Source: Opitutia bacterium (GTDB taxonomy: Bacteria > Verrucomicrobiota > Verrucomicrobiia > Opitutales > Opitutaceae). Taken from it: 64,000 nt of DNA. The notes below the pieces were generated by a model, which was not told the origin of the DNA, did not search any database, and saw only the letters and a list, made by a program, of their open reading frames with translations. A program made the position numbers and the translations under genes. Shown one piece after another: positions 1 through 10,738 of the stretch. The number at the start of each line of letters is the position of its first letter. Position 1 is the first letter of the stretch. The stretch covers positions 1 through 64,000 of the forward strand of contig JACPPI010000029.1 of assembly GCA_016190985.1 (NCBI GenBank), read 5' to 3'.

Positions 1-20
1 CCCCCAACGCCAAAGCGACC

Positions 21-82
21 GTGACAGAAGCGGCTTCTTCCGACGAGCCAATCGGCCCATTCTCAGAAGCCGCTTCTGTCAC
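21..82. repeat. Perfect 18-bp inverted repeat
   Basis: The arms at 21-38 and 65-82 are exact reverse complements (gtgacagaagcggcttct), separated by 26 bases. It lies downstream of the fumarase stop together with a REP-like hairpin. It could fold in RNA and help end transcription, but no T-run follows on either strand. Bases 1-245 hold no gene that I can support. Confidence 0.8.
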
Positions 83-140
83 TGCCCTGCGTCTATTCAC
101 GAGGTGGGACATACAAGCTTGCTCCGGCTTGGATGGAGCC

Positions 141-189
141 TGTGGGAGCGACCTTGGTCGCGACAGTCGCGTGCCAGCACGCTCCCACA
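141..189. repeat. REP-like hairpin, 'tgtgggagcgaccttgg' family
   Basis: A 49-bp imperfect palindrome runs from tgtgggagcg to cgctcccaca, with an inner ttggtcgcgacagtcgcg core. Near-identical copies occur at 45280-45328 and 53915-53963, a degenerate one at 50519-50582, and a relative inside pdxA at 63528-63578. The text resembles the well-known REP sequences of Pseudomonas, which is a resemblance from memory. It lies 3' of the fumarase gene. Confidence 0.85.
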
Positions 190-245
190 AAAAACGAACA
201 GCAGAGGAATTGTTGGAGTGCCCCAAAAGCTTGCCCCGGGGATCT

Positions 246-1886
246 TTACTTCTCGGCCACACAGATGCCGCAGATGTCGTAGAAGAAATCGTGGCCCTTG
301 TCGTCCACCAGGATGAACGCCGGAAAATCCTGCACCTCGATGCGCCACACGGCCTCCATGCCGAGCTCGGGATACTCGAGCACCTCGACTTTCCTGATGT
401 TGTCCTGCGCGAGGATGGCCGCCGGCCCGCCGATGCTGCCGAGATAAAAGCCGCCGTGCTTCTTGCATGCGTCGGTCACCGCTTTGCTGCGGTTGCCTTT
501 GGCCAGCATGACCATCGAGCCGCCGTGCGCCTGGAACAGATCCACGTAGCTGTCCATGCGGCCGGCGGTGGTCGGACCGAACGAGCCCGAGGCGTAGCCC
601 GCGGGGGTCTTGGCCGGGCCGGCGTAGTAGACCGGATGGTTCTTCAGGTAGTCGGGCAGGCCCTGGCCGGCGTCGATGCGCTCCTTCAGCTTCGCGTGCG
701 CGCTGTCGCGGGCGACGATCATCGGGCCGGTGAGCGACACGCGGGTGGTCACGGGATACTTGGACAGCTCGGCGCGGATCTCCGCCATCGGCCGGTTCAG
801 GTCGATGCGCACCACGCCGTTCTCCTTGAAGGCGCGCGCTTCCGCGGGAATGAACCGGCCGGGGTTGGGCTCCATCTGTTCGAGGAAGACGCCGTCCTGG
901 GTGATCTTCGCCCTGATGTTGCGGTCGGCGCTGCACGACACGCCCATGCCCACGGGGCAGCTGGCGCCGTGCCGCGGCAGCCGGATGACGCGCACATCGA
1001 GGGCAAAATACTTGCCGCCGAACTGCGCGCCGACCTTCGCCTCCTGCGCCAGCTTCAGCACCCTGGCCTCGAGGGATGGGTCGCGGAAGGCCCGGCCGTG
1101 CTCGTTGCCGGTCGTCGGCAGCGCGTCGAGATACTTGGTCGTGGCCAGCTTCAGCGTCTTCATGCACGCCTCGGCGCTGGTGCCGCCGATGACGAAGACG
1201 AGGTGGTAGGGCGGGCAGGCCGAGGTGCCGAGCAGCTGCATCTTGTCGGCGATGAACTTCTCGAGGCTCTTCGGGTTGAGCAGGGCGCGGGTCTCCTGGA
1301 AAAGGAAAAGCTTGTTGGCCGACCCGCCGCCCTTGGCCACGAAGAGGAACTCGTATTTCGCGCCCTCGGTGGCATGCAGGTCGATCTGCGCCGGCAGGTT
1401 GGTGCCGGTGTTGGTCTCCTTGAACAGGTCCAGCGGCGCCACCTGCGAATAGCGCAGATTCTCCTGCGTGTAGCATTCGTAGACGCCGCGCGCGAGCGCC
1501 TCGGCGTCGTTGGCCCCGGTCCAGACCTGCTGCCCCTTCTTGGCGAAGATGGAACACGTGCCCGTGTCCTGGCACATGGGCAGGATGCCGCGGGCGGCGA
1601 TCTCGGCGTTCTTGAGCAGGGTCAGCGCCACATAGCGGTCGTTATTGGAAGCCTCGGGGTCCTGGAGGATCGCGGCGACCTGCTCGAGGTGCTTCGCGCG
1701 CAGGAAGAAGTTTGTGTCATGGAACGCCGCGCGCGCGAGGTGTGTCAGCGTGGCCGGCGCGACCTTGAGGATCTCCTGGCCCTCGAAGGTGGCCGTCGTG
1801 ACGCCCTCCTTGGTCAGCAGGCGATACTCGGTGTCGTCCGCGCCGAGGGGCAGCGGATCCTGGTAGACGAAGGGCGGCGTGGGCAT
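246..1886 (-). CDS. Fumarate hydratase, class I (iron-sulfur)
   Basis: Class I fumarase, 546 residues, converting fumarate and malate in the TCA cycle with an oxygen-sensitive [4Fe-4S] cluster. Candidate cluster ligands are Cys105 (MCQDTGT), Cys224 (SACPPYH) and Cys318 ([10 protein letters not shown]), the same positions as the E. coli FumA ligands as I recall them. Both the N-terminal catalytic domain and the C-terminal swivelling domain ([15 protein letters not shown] to the end) are present, so this is the single-chain form. It reads the same way as the downstream-numbered isomerase gene, with 95 bases between. It may also act on related dicarboxylates such as mesaconate or tartrate. Symbol left empty because fumA/fumB cannot be told apart. 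Confidence 0.95.
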   Translation of the reverse strand: MPTPPFVYQDPLPLGADDTEYRLLTKEGVTTATFEGQEILKVAPATLTHLARAAFHDTNFFLRAKHLEQVAAILQDPEASNNDRYVALTLLKNAEIAARGILPMCQDTGTCSIFAKKGQQVWTGANDAEALARGVYECYTQENLRYSQVAPLDLFKETNTGTNLPAQIDLHATEGAKYEFLFVAKGGGSANKLFLFQETRALLNPKSLEKFIADKMQLLGTSACPPYHLVFVIGGTSAEACMKTLKLATTKYLDALPTTGNEHGRAFRDPSLEARVLKLAQEAKVGAQFGGKYFALDVRVIRLPRHGASCPVGMGVSCSADRNIRAKITQDGVFLEQMEPNPGRFIPAEARAFKENGVVRIDLNRPMAEIRAELSKYPVTTRVSLTGPMIVARDSAHAKLKERIDAGQGLPDYLKNHPVYYAGPAKTPAGYASGSFGPTTAGRMDSYVDLFQAHGGSMVMLAKGNRSKAVTDACKKHGGFYLGSIGGPAAILAQDNIRKVEVLEYPELGMEAVWRIEVQDFPAFILVDDKGHDFFYDICGICVAEK

Positions 1887-1981
1887 GGACGCACCTTACC
1901 TGTTTCCGTCTGCATGACAAGCAGCGGGGCGGGCGGGGATGTTGGCTATAACATCTCCGTCTGGCGGCTATTAACCGCGCC

Positions 1982-2974
1982 TCAGAGGATCTTCAGCTTC
2001 GGCAGGTCCTGCACGTCGATGTAGCCGGTGGGCCGGCCCTTCGCGTCGAGGGCGAAGAGGTCGGAGATCTTGAACTGCTGGAAAATCTTCAGCGCCTCCA
2101 CGGCCAGCGCCTCGGCGGGCACGGTCTTGCCGCCGCGGGTCATGAAATCGCCGACCTGCTTCTTCAGAAAGTCCGCCCCGCCGCTCAGGGCGCTGCGGCG
2201 CAGGTCGCCGTCGGTGAAGATGCCGCTCAGTTTGCCCTTCGCGTCCACCAGCGCCACGGCGCCGGCCTTGGCCTTGGTCATGGCGAAGATCGCGGCCTGC
2301 ACCGTGGTCTTCGCCTCCTTCAGCACCGGGCAGGCGTCGCCGGTGCGCATGATGTCCTTCACCCGGAGCAGCAGCGTCATGCCGAGCGTGCCGGCCGGAT
2401 GGTATTTGGCAAAATCCTCGCGGGTCAGGCCGCGGCTCTCGAGCAGCACCATGGCGACCGCGTCGCCGAGGGCCAGGGCGGCGGTCGTGCTGGCCGTCGG
2501 GGCGAGGGCGAGGGGACAGGCCTCGCGCGGCGCCGAATAAATGAGCCGGTGGTCCGCGCCGCGCGCCAGCTCGCTGCCGGGCGCGCCGGTGAGCGCTACG
2601 GTCTTGAGGCCGAACTTTTCAAACAGCGGCAGCAGGCGCAGCATCTCGTCGGTCGCGCCGCTGTTGCTGAGCAGGATGGCCAGGTCGCCCGCCGCGCACA
2701 GCCCGAGGTCGCCGTGCAGGGCCTGGGTCGGATCGAGATAGCAGGAAGGCACGCCGATGCTGTTGAGCGTGCCGGTGAGCTTTTCCGCGATGTGGGCGTT
2801 CTTGCCGACCCCGCTGAAGATGACCTTGTGGCCGGCCGCGACCGCCGCCTCCACCGCCCGCACGGCGGCGACGAATTCCCGGTCGAGCACCCTGGCGGTG
2901 GCCGCCAGGGCTTCCCCCTCGATCGCGAGGCATTGGCGGGCTTGGGCGAGGATGTTCTGGTCGGAGAGGGGCAT
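1982..2974 (-). CDS. kdsD: D-arabinose-5-phosphate isomerase (KpsF/GutQ/KdsD family)
   Basis: Interconverts ribulose-5-phosphate and arabinose-5-phosphate, the first step towards Kdo of lipopolysaccharide. The 330-residue protein has an N-terminal SIS domain (about 40-180) and a CBS pair (about 205-330). Residues matching the KdsD active site as I recall it are all visible: Lys58 (GVGKNAH), Glu110, Glu151 and His192 (YHPAGTLG). I chose the ATG at 2974 (MPLSDQNILAQ). The frame stays open upstream but that part is low-complexity and would overlap the divergent LysM gene. Only 72 bases separate it from that gene, so the two probably share a promoter region. kpsF is an alternative name. Confidence 0.93.
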   Translation of the reverse strand: MPLSDQNILAQARQCLAIEGEALAATARVLDREFVAAVRAVEAAVAAGHKVIFSGVGKNAHIAEKLTGTLNSIGVPSCYLDPTQALHGDLGLCAAGDLAILLSNSGATDEMLRLLPLFEKFGLKTVALTGAPGSELARGADHRLIYSAPREACPLALAPTASTTAALALGDAVAMVLLESRGLTREDFAKYHPAGTLGMTLLLRVKDIMRTGDACPVLKEAKTTVQAAIFAMTKAKAGAVALVDAKGKLSGIFTDGDLRRSALSGGADFLKKQVGDFMTRGGKTVPAEALAVEALKIFQQFKISDLFALDAKGRPTGYIDVQDLPKLKIL

Positions 2975-3046
2975 CAAAAACTTGTGTTGGCGGAACGCGC
3001 GGGCAAACCTAGCGGTCGCGTATCCTCGTTCAATCCATTTCCACCC

Positions 3047-3913
3047 GTGCTCCGCCCCCCTGCCCAATTTGCCCGCTGGTGGCGCCCGTTGCTTGGGGCC
3101 GCGGCCCTGACGCTGGCGGGTTGCACGGATCGCGACCGCGCGCGGTCGGCGACCGAGCTGGATGAACCGGCCTTTCGCGAGGGCCAAGATCTGCTGAAAA
3201 ACGGTCGCTGGCAGGAGGCACTGTCAGCATATCTAAGGGTTATCAACAAGCGCGGTGAGGACGCCCCTCAATCGCACTTGAGCGCCGGGCTCATTTATGC
3301 CGAGCACATCAAGGATCCACTTTCCGCGATCTATCACTTCCGGAAGTATCTCGCCTTGTTGCCGAACGGCCCCTTGACCCTCCAAGTCCGGCAACGCATC
3401 GACGCCGCCACCCGCGAGTTTGCCCGCACGCTGCCCGCCCAGCCGCTCGAAAACCAGTTGCAGCGCGTCGACCTCGTGGCCGCGCTGGACCGCCTCAAGC
3501 AGGAAAACGAATCGCTCAAGCAGGAGCTGGCCGACCTCAAGGCCGGGCGCAACACCGTGGCGGTGCCGGGGCTGGAAGGTTCCGCGCCGCCGAACACCAC
3601 GGCGCCGGCCATCAATTTCTCGGTGGAAACGATGCCCACGGTGCGCACGCGGCCGGTGAACGCGCCGCCGGCACCGCGCAAGACCACGTCCACCCCGCCC
3701 CGGATCACACCCGCGTCGCAAGCCCCGGCCGCGGCCCGGCCGGCCGCGGCGGGCTCACGCACGCACACCGTGCAAGCCGGCGACACGCTCTCCAAGCTCG
3801 CGCAGCAGTATTACGGCAACCGCGCGAAGTGGCGCGACATCTACGCCGCGAACCGCGGCGTGATGAAAAGCGAAAGCGACCTCAAGCTGGGCATGTCGCT
3901 CAAGATCCCTTGA
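3047..3913 (+). CDS. LysM-domain lipoprotein with TPR-like N-terminal half
   Basis: Predicted lipoprotein of 288 residues. The GTG start at 3047 gives a signal peptide ending in the lipobox LTLAGC (Cys about 26). Residues 40-115 (DEPAFREGQDLLKNGRWQEA onward) look like TPR-type helices. A short coiled coil follows (RLKQENESLKQEL), then a Pro/Ala-rich linker, then a C-terminal LysM domain (HTVQAGDTLSKLAQQYYG) that should bind peptidoglycan. The architecture suggests an envelope protein tethered to the outer membrane. The upstream frame is open but is antisense to kdsD. The exact role is unknown. Confidence 0.88.
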   Translation: MLRPPAQFARWWRPLLGAAALTLAGCTDRDRARSATELDEPAFREGQDLLKNGRWQEALSAYLRVINKRGEDAPQSHLSAGLIYAEHIKDPLSAIYHFRKYLALLPNGPLTLQVRQRIDAATREFARTLPAQPLENQLQRVDLVAALDRLKQENESLKQELADLKAGRNTVAVPGLEGSAPPNTTAPAINFSVETMPTVRTRPVNAPPAPRKTTSTPPRITPASQAPAAARPAAAGSRTHTVQAGDTLSKLAQQYYGNRAKWRDIYAANRGVMKSESDLKLGMSLKIP

Positions 3914-3926
3914 GCAGGCAAGGTGG

Positions 3927-3954
3927 AGCGCGTTGGCCCCAACGCGCTTTGTTT
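3927..3954. terminator. Strong hairpin terminator between convergent genes
   Basis: The stem agcgcgttgg / ccaacgcgct (3927-3936 and 3939-3948) is followed by ttgttt on the plus strand. It sits between the stops of the LysM lipoprotein gene and the oppositely oriented aminotransferase gene. It fits a Rho-independent terminator for the lipoprotein gene and may serve both strands. Confidence 0.75.
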
Positions 3955-3963
3955 GCCAGCCGC

Positions 3964-5310
3964 TCAGGCCGGCACGGCGCCGATGGCCTCGTCGAGGACC
4001 GCGAGCAGGAAGTCGGCGTCGGCCTGCGTGATGTTCATCGGCGGGGCGAAGCGGATCGTCTGGCCCCAGAGGCCGCCCTTGCCGAGCAGCAGGCCGAGCT
4101 CGCGGGCGTTCTCGACCGCCTGCGCGCAGCCCTCCTTGTGCGGCTCCTTGGTGGCGCGGTCCTTCACGAACTCGATGCCGAGCATCAGGCCGCGGCCGCG
4201 GACATCGCCGATGATCTTGTGCTTCGCCTTCAGCTTGTTCAGCCCGGCGAGGATATGGTTGCCCAGCTCGAGGCAGTTGGCCTGCGTCTTCTCGTTGTCG
4301 ATGACCTCTAGGACGGCCTGGCCGATGGCGGAAACAACCGGGTTGCCGCCGAAGGTGTTGAAATGGACCTTCTGCGCCATCACGGCGGCGATCTTTGGCG
4401 TCGTGACGACGGCCGCGAGCGGCGCGCCGTTGCCGATGCCTTTGGCCATCGTGACGATGTCGGGAATGACGCCCTGCGTCTCGAAGCCCCAGTAGTGCGT
4501 GCCGGTGCGGCCGAAGCCGGTCTGCACCTCGTCGGCGATGCACACGCCGCCGGCGGCCCGCACGTGCTCGTAGGTGTGCTGGAGGTAGCCTTGAGGAAAC
4601 TCGACGAAGCCGCCGACGCCCTGGATGGACTCGGCGATGAAGGCCGCGACCTTGCCGGGCGTGGTGTAGTCGATGACCTGCTTGACGTCCTCGGCGTATT
4701 TGCGGCCGGCGTCGGGATCGTCGTAGCCGAAGTGCCCGCGATACGGGTAGGGCGCGACGGCGTGGTGGACACCGAAGGAGTGGGGCGTGTTGAACTTCCA
4801 GTTGCTGTGCGCGGTCACGCCCATGCCGGCGGCGTTGCCCCCGTGGTAGGCGTTGCGCAGGGCGATGACGTCGTAGTTGCCGGTGGAGAGCCGCGCCATG
4901 AGCAGCGCGAGGTCGTTGGCCTCGGAGCCGGAGTTGACGAAGTAGCAGACCTTGAGGTCGCCCGGCATCTTGGACGCGAGCTTCTCCGCGAAGGCGCCGA
5001 TGTTCGGGTTGAGGTAGATCGTGGTCGAGTGCTGCAGCACCTGGTTCTGCGCGTTGATCGCCTTGAGCACGTGCGGGTGGCAGTGGCCGACGCTGACCGT
5101 CACGATGCCGCCGAGGCCGTCGAGGTAGCGCTTGCCGGTGGAGTCCCACACATACTGCATCTTGCCCTCGACGATCATGATGGGCTGCTTGTAGTAGAGG
5201 AAGAGGCCCGGGTTGAGGAACTGCTTGCGCTGGGCGAGCACCTGGTCGAGCGCAGGGCCGGCGTATTTCGCGGGCTGATGGGAGGTCGGGGGCAGCGGGA
5301 TGGATTTCAT
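3964..5310 (-). CDS. Class III aminotransferase, AGXT2-like (beta-alanine/3-aminoisobutyrate transaminase)
   Basis: PLP-dependent class III aminotransferase of 448 residues. The PLP lysine lies in [15 protein letters not shown] and the cofactor aspartate in [12 protein letters not shown]; the substrate-side motifs [13 protein letters not shown] and NAYHGG are intact. The closest family I recognise is alanine-glyoxylate / 3-aminoisobutyrate-pyruvate aminotransferase (AGXT2). As the last gene of a pyrimidine-degradation cluster, its likely job is to convert beta-alanine or 3-aminoisobutyrate to malonate or methylmalonate semialdehyde. A specific substrate is inferred from context; other omega-amino acids are possible. 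A long inverted repeat separates it from the permease gene upstream. Confidence 0.9.
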   Translation of the reverse strand: MKSIPLPPTSHQPAKYAGPALDQVLAQRKQFLNPGLFLYYKQPIMIVEGKMQYVWDSTGKRYLDGLGGIVTVSVGHCHPHVLKAINAQNQVLQHSTTIYLNPNIGAFAEKLASKMPGDLKVCYFVNSGSEANDLALLMARLSTGNYDVIALRNAYHGGNAAGMGVTAHSNWKFNTPHSFGVHHAVAPYPYRGHFGYDDPDAGRKYAEDVKQVIDYTTPGKVAAFIAESIQGVGGFVEFPQGYLQHTYEHVRAAGGVCIADEVQTGFGRTGTHYWGFETQGVIPDIVTMAKGIGNGAPLAAVVTTPKIAAVMAQKVHFNTFGGNPVVSAIGQAVLEVIDNEKTQANCLELGNHILAGLNKLKAKHKIIGDVRGRGLMLGIEFVKDRATKEPHKEGCAQAVENARELGLLLGKGGLWGQTIRFAPPMNITQADADFLLAVLDEAIGAVPA

Positions 5311-5324
5311 GGAGTGGAGTTTTT

Positions 5325-5384
5325 AACCACGGATTTCACAGATTCACACGGATAAAATCAGTGAACCATCCGTGTAATCCGTGG

Positions 5385-5387
<3 letters not shown>
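5325..5387. repeat. Inverted repeat of the 'accacggat' family
   Basis: The left arm begins aaccacggatttcacag and the right arm ends atccgtgtaatccgtggt, giving a long imperfect palindrome with a short unpaired centre. The right edge overlaps the stop codon of the permease gene. Relatives are at 10862-11034, 26628-26708, 29831-29967 and 33192 onward. Confidence 0.8.
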
Positions 5388-6884
<1,497 letters not shown>

Positions 6885-6886
6885 GA

Positions 6887-8269
6887 TCAGAAGTGGCTCG
6901 GTTTCCGCTGGAGGAACCGGCCGCGAGCGGGTTCGCCGACGAACTTCCCGTCGCGCACGGCGACCGCGCCGCGCACCGTCACGTCGCGCGCGCGGCCCTC
7001 GAGTTTCCAGCCCTCGAAGGCGCTGTAGTCCACGTTCATCGACTGCGTCTTGGCCGAGATGGTGCCGCGGTAGTCGGGATCAAACACCACGAGATCGGCG
7101 TCGGCGCCGGGCTGGATGCAGCCCTTGCGCGGGAACAGGTCGAAGAGCTTGGCGACCTGCGTGCTGGCGGCGTTGACGAAGGTGTGCAGGTCGATCTTCC
7201 CGGTCTTCACGCCATAGGTGTAGAGCAAATTCACGCGTTCCTCAAGCGAGGGGATGCCGTTGGGGATTTTCGTGAAGTCGGCCTTGCCCATCGGCTTTTG
7301 CTTCTCGAAGTCGAACGGCGCGTGATCGGTGGCGACGGTCTGGATGAGGCCGTCGCGCAGACCGTTCCAGAGGACGGATTGGTTGCGGGCGTCGCGCAGC
7401 GGCGGCGACATGACGTATTTGGCGCCCTCGAAGTTCGGCTTCTCGGCGTAGGTTTTGTCGAGCGTGAGGTATTGGATGAGCGTCTCGACGCCCACACGCA
7501 CGCCGCGCTGGCGGGCGGCGATGGCCTGGTCGAGCGCCTCCTTGCAACTGAGATGGACGATGTAGGTCGCGGCGCCGGTCAGCTCGGCGAAGGTCATCAG
7601 GTGGTGCACGCCCTCGGCCTCGACCGCCGGCGGGCGGCTCTCGTGGTGCTGACCGGGGTCGGTCTTGCCGGCGGCCAGCAGTTCCTTGCAGCGCTCGGTG
7701 ACAAGGGTCTCGTTCTCGCAGTGCGCGGTGACGATCACGCCGAGTTCCTTGGCGAGCTTGAGCGTCCGGTAGAGTTCGGTGTCGTCGATGCCGAACGCGC
7801 CCTTGTAGGCGAGGAAGATTTTGAAGGAGCTGATGCCGCGCTTCACGATCTCGCGCAGCTGGGCCTCGGTGCCGCCGTCGAATTTCGTCACGCCCATGTG
7901 GAACGTGAAATCGCACGCCGACTTGCCCACGGCCTGGCTCATCCAGAGTTCGAAGCTCTTCAGCGCGTCGTCCGCGCGCGACGGGCAGCACATCTCGATG
8001 AGGGTGGTGGTGCCGCCGACCAGCGCGGCCTTCGAGCCGGTCTCGTAGGTGTCCTTGGAAAACGTGCCCATGAAGGGCAGGTAGATGTGCACGTGCGGGT
8101 CGATGAAGCCCGGGAAGACAAGCTTGCCGGTGGCGTCGATGACGGTCGCGCCGGCAGGCGCGGCGATGTTCCTGTCGATGCGGGTAATCGTCTCGCCCTC
8201 GCACCAGATGTCGGCGGTGTAGCGGCTGTCGGCGGTGACTATCTCACCATTCTTGATTAGGAGTGCCAT
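6887..8269 (-). CDS. Dihydropyrimidinase (D-hydantoinase)
   Basis: Zinc amidohydrolase of 460 residues that opens dihydrouracil or dihydrothymine to N-carbamoyl-beta-amino acids, the second step of reductive pyrimidine catabolism. Visible metal-site features are DPHVHIYLPF, the carboxylated-lysine segment SSFKIFLAYKG, TAHCENETL, IVHLSCKEA and the catalytic aspartate in VATDHAPFDF. Length and order match the dihydropyrimidinase/hydantoinase branch of cyclic amidohydrolases. It sits between the permease and the semialdehyde dehydrogenase in a minus-strand operon. Hydantoin could also be used. The name hydA or pydB would fit. Confidence 0.95.
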   Translation of the reverse strand: MALLIKNGEIVTADSRYTADIWCEGETITRIDRNIAAPAGATVIDATGKLVFPGFIDPHVHIYLPFMGTFSKDTYETGSKAALVGGTTTLIEMCCPSRADDALKSFELWMSQAVGKSACDFTFHMGVTKFDGGTEAQLREIVKRGISSFKIFLAYKGAFGIDDTELYRTLKLAKELGVIVTAHCENETLVTERCKELLAAGKTDPGQHHESRPPAVEAEGVHHLMTFAELTGAATYIVHLSCKEALDQAIAARQRGVRVGVETLIQYLTLDKTYAEKPNFEGAKYVMSPPLRDARNQSVLWNGLRDGLIQTVATDHAPFDFEKQKPMGKADFTKIPNGIPSLEERVNLLYTYGVKTGKIDLHTFVNAASTQVAKLFDLFPRKGCIQPGADADLVVFDPDYRGTISAKTQSMNVDYSAFEGWKLEGRARDVTVRGAVAVRDGKFVGEPARGRFLQRKPSHF

Positions 8270-8285
8270 GAGCTTGGAAGAGTTG

Positions 8286-8353
8286 CCCGCGAATCACGCG
8301 AATAGACGCGAATCCAAGGGTTATTATTAGCGTAGATTGGCGTTATTCGCGGG
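8286..8353. repeat. Inverted repeat 'cccgcgaat ... attcgcggg'
   Basis: An imperfect palindrome with outer arms cccgcgaat (8286-8294) and attcgcggg (8345-8353) and repeated 'acgcgaata' text inside. It fills nearly the whole gap between the dihydropyrimidinase start and the mmsA stop. A half copy with the same wording stands at 9883-9911. Confidence 0.75.
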
Positions 8354-8359
8354 AGCCTG

Positions 8360-9856
8360 TCATTTTTTCCACACATCGCCCACGTCGCCGCCGAACCAGC
8401 GCGAGCTGACGACCTTTTGCTGGGTGTAGAACTGGATGCTTTCCTTCCCCTGAATGTGCAGGTCGCCGTAGAACGATTCGTCCCAGCCGGTGAAAGGGAA
8501 CATCGCCATCGTGGCGGGCACACCGACGTTGACCCCGACCATGCCGGCCTTGACGCGCATGGTGAACTCGCGGGCGGCGCGGCCGTTGTTGGTGAAGATC
8601 GCGGCGCCGTTGCCGAAGGCGGACCTGTTCGCCTGCTCGATGGCGGCGTCGAGGTCGTCCATGCGCATGACGTTCAGCACGGGCCCAAACACCTCCTCCT
8701 TGGCGAGGGTCATGTTGTTCTGCACGCCGTCGACGACGGTCGCGCCGACGTAGAAACCCTTCGGGGCGTCGGGCACCTTCACGCCGCGGCCGTCGGCGAT
8801 GATCTTGGCCCCCTCCTTCTCGCCGCTGGCCAGCAGGCTCATGACGCGGTCGCGATGCGCGGCGGTGATGACGGGGCCCATGTCGGGCTGCGCGGCCCGG
8901 TCGGTCGGGCCGACCTTGATGGCGTTGGCGGCCTTGACCAGTTCCGGTAACAGCCGGTCGGCCGCAAGGCCGACGGTGAGCGCAGTCGAACCCGCCATGC
9001 AGCGTTCGCCCGCGCAGCCGAAGGCGGCGGTGGCAAGGTTCTCGACGGTCTTGCCGACGTCGGCGTCCGGCATGACGACGATGTAGTTCTTCGCGCCGCC
9101 GTTGGCCTGGACACGCTTCCCGTGCTTCGTGCCGGTGTCGTAGATGTATTTGGCGATCGGCGTGGAACCGACGAAGGAGACGGCCCGCACCTTCGGGTGA
9201 GTGAGCAGTGCATCGACCGCGGCGCGGCCGCCGTGGACGATGTTGAACACGCCCTTGGGGCAGCCGGCCTGTTCCAGCAGCTGGCCGAGCAGCACGGCGC
9301 TGAGCGGGACCTTCTCGCTCGGCTTCAGGACGAAGGTGTTGCCGCAGGCGATGGCGGTCGGGAACATCCATAACGGCACCATCGCAGGGAAGTTGAAAGG
9401 GGTAATGCCGACGCAGACGCCCAGCGGCATGTTGATGGTGTCGCAGTCGACGCCACGTGCGATGTTCCGCAGCGAATCGCCAAATAGGAGCGTCGGGATG
9501 CCACAGGCGTATTCGATGTTCTCCAAGCCGCGGAAGATGGAGCCGCGCGCCTCGGCGTTGGTCTTGCCGTGCTCGCGCGAGACGGTCGAGCAGAGCAGAT
9601 CGAAGTTGGCCTCGACCAGCTGGCGGTATTTGAAAAACACGCGGGCGCGTTCGATCGGCGGGGTGTCGCGCCAGCCGGGGAAGGCCGCGTGCGCGGCCTC
9701 GACGGCGGCGTTCACCTCGGCGGCGCCGCCCGCCGGGCACTCGGCGATGACGTCGCCGGTGGACGGATTGTAGACCGGCGTGCCGGCGATCTTGGGCTGG
9801 AGCCATTCGCCGTTGATGAGGAGCGGGCAGGGAGTGAGAGAAGTGGCGTGTGGCAT
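8360..9856 (-). CDS. mmsA: CoA-acylating (methyl)malonate-semialdehyde dehydrogenase
   Basis: NAD-dependent aldehyde dehydrogenase of 498 residues. The catalytic Cys lies in GCAGERCMAGST and the NAD-binding turn is VSFVGSTPIAKYIYDTG; both are typical of the MmsA family, which makes acetyl-CoA or propionyl-CoA from malonate or methylmalonate semialdehyde. In this cluster it would finish uracil and thymine breakdown. The start ATG at 9856 gives MPHATSLTPCPLLINGEW. A second copy of its first 36 or so codons stands 993 bases upstream at 10739-10849, beyond a toxin-antitoxin pair, so the present 5' end may have been regenerated after an insertion. Confidence 0.94.
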   Translation of the reverse strand: MPHATSLTPCPLLINGEWLQPKIAGTPVYNPSTGDVIAECPAGGAAEVNAAVEAAHAAFPGWRDTPPIERARVFFKYRQLVEANFDLLCSTVSREHGKTNAEARGSIFRGLENIEYACGIPTLLFGDSLRNIARGVDCDTINMPLGVCVGITPFNFPAMVPLWMFPTAIACGNTFVLKPSEKVPLSAVLLGQLLEQAGCPKGVFNIVHGGRAAVDALLTHPKVRAVSFVGSTPIAKYIYDTGTKHGKRVQANGGAKNYIVVMPDADVGKTVENLATAAFGCAGERCMAGSTALTVGLAADRLLPELVKAANAIKVGPTDRAAQPDMGPVITAAHRDRVMSLLASGEKEGAKIIADGRGVKVPDAPKGFYVGATVVDGVQNNMTLAKEEVFGPVLNVMRMDDLDAAIEQANRSAFGNGAAIFTNNGRAAREFTMRVKAGMVGVNVGVPATMAMFPFTGWDESFYGDLHIQGKESIQFYTQQKVVSSRWFGGDVGDVWKK

Positions 9857-9882
9857 GTGGCGAGAGATGGGTTGGGGGTTTG

Positions 9883-9911
9883 TCCGCGAATCACGCGAAC
9901 GGATGCGAATA
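9883..9911. repeat. Half copy of the 'cgcgaatcacgcgaa' repeat
   Basis: The text tccgcgaatcacgcgaac matches the left arm of the palindrome at 8286-8353, but no opposing arm is seen nearby. It lies in the short space between the mmsA start and the DUF433 gene and so covers likely promoter space of both. Confidence 0.55.
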
Positions 9912-9966
9912 GGAGTTGCGCCGGATGGAGGCTTGCGAGGCGGCGGAGGTTGTGTAAGGTGCGGGC

Positions 9967-10194
9967 ATGAGCCAGTTGAGTCGCATCACTTTCAATCCCA
10001 ACCAATGTGGCGGGAAACCTTGCATCCGGGGCATGCGCATCCGCGTGAAGGATATTCTGGATATGCTGGCGGGCGGCGCAACCGAGGCGCAGATTCTGCA
10101 GGATTTTCCGTATCTCGAGCGGGAGGACATCCAAGCGGCCTGTGAATATGCCGCGCAATACGTGAACCATCCGGTGGTGACCGCAGGGAAGTGA
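9967..10194 (+). CDS. DUF433-family antitoxin (VapB-like)
   Basis: Small protein of 75 residues with the DUF433 signature: TFNPNQCGGKPCIRGMRIRV, then DILDMLAGGATEAQILQDFP and LEREDIQAACEYA. This is a winged-helix-type domain usually encoded just before a DUF5615 PIN-like toxin. That is the case here, with a 4-base ATGA-type overlap to the next gene. Predicted to bind DNA and neutralise the partner. The pair interrupts the pyrimidine-degradation operon and reads against it. Confidence 0.9.
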   Translation: MSQLSRITFNPNQCGGKPCIRGMRIRVKDILDMLAGGATEAQILQDFPYLEREDIQAACEYAAQYVNHPVVTAGK

Positions 10195-10520
10195 AATTCG
10201 TGGTCGATGCCCAATTGCCGCCCGCGATGGTCCGATGGCTGCGCGAAGCGGGCCACGAGGCGGAACACATCGAGGATGCCGGGTTGCTGCAGGCCGACGA
10301 TGCCGCGATCTGGGCGCACGCGGAGCGAACCGGCGCGGCCATCCTGACGAAAGACGAAGATTTCGCCGAGCGGGCAAAGACGGCCAGCGGGCCGTCGGCA
10401 GTAGTGTGGCTGCGGATCGGCAACGCCGGGAACCCGGAGCTGCGCGCCTGGTTCGGGCCGCGGCTGGCGAGCATCGTGCAAATGGCGGGTGAAGGCAGCC
10501 GGATCATCGAGGTGATTTGA
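10191..10520 (+). CDS. DUF5615 / PIN-like toxin
   Basis: Protein of 109 residues starting with GTG at 10191, overlapping the antitoxin stop. The N-terminus MKFVVDAQLPPAMVRWL with Asp6 and the later LQADDAAIWAHAERTGAAIL and TKDEDFAERA are typical of the Mut7-C/DUF5615 PIN-like nuclease fold, with candidate acidic residues at Asp6, Asp39-40 and Asp58-60. It is the likely ribonuclease toxin of the pair. It belongs to a cargo segment lying between mmsA and a duplicated mmsA 5' fragment. Confidence 0.9.
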   Translation: MKFVVDAQLPPAMVRWLREAGHEAEHIEDAGLLQADDAAIWAHAERTGAAILTKDEDFAERAKTASGPSAVVWLRIGNAGNPELRAWFGPRLASIVQMAGEGSRIIEVI

Positions 10521-10523
10521 GGT

Positions 10524-10637
10524 TCAGCGCCGGGCCAGCAGGCGGTCGCGGATTTCCGGCCAGGGACGGCCTGCGCGGGGATCCGCCTCGTATTCGGCGA
10601 GGCCCTGGTCGGGTTCGCGCAGATGCCGCTCGGGCAG
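10524..10637 (-). pseudogene. C-terminal remnant of an addiction-module component (TIGR02574-like)
   Basis: On the minus strand the last 37 codons before a TGA read PERHLREPDQGLAEYEADP then AGRPWPEIRDRLLARR. This matches the C-terminal pattern of the small RelB-like 'addiction module' family, whose members end in an acidic helix followed by a PW-E-V/I-R motif. No N-terminal part is visible upstream; the frame instead runs through repeat text and the mmsA fragment. An intact member of the same family is at 38478-38750. Probably a dead fragment. Confidence 0.6.
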
Positions 10638-10738
10638 AGGTGAGTTCTCACCACGAAGACACGGAGGCGCAAAGGTGGCCGGGTCTTGGCTATTGTTGTT
10701 CTGTGGCTCGGTGGCTTTGCGGTTCATGGTCTTGATGG

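Noticed and set aside
1938..1955. Hairpin gatgtt-ggctat-aacatc as a terminator between kdsD and fumarase
   Set aside because: Only a 6-bp stem with no T-run; too weak to call.
21..2024. Long plus-strand open frame across the fumarase gene
   Set aside because: Antisense to a clear class I fumarase with all cluster cysteines; its translation has no recognisable domain.
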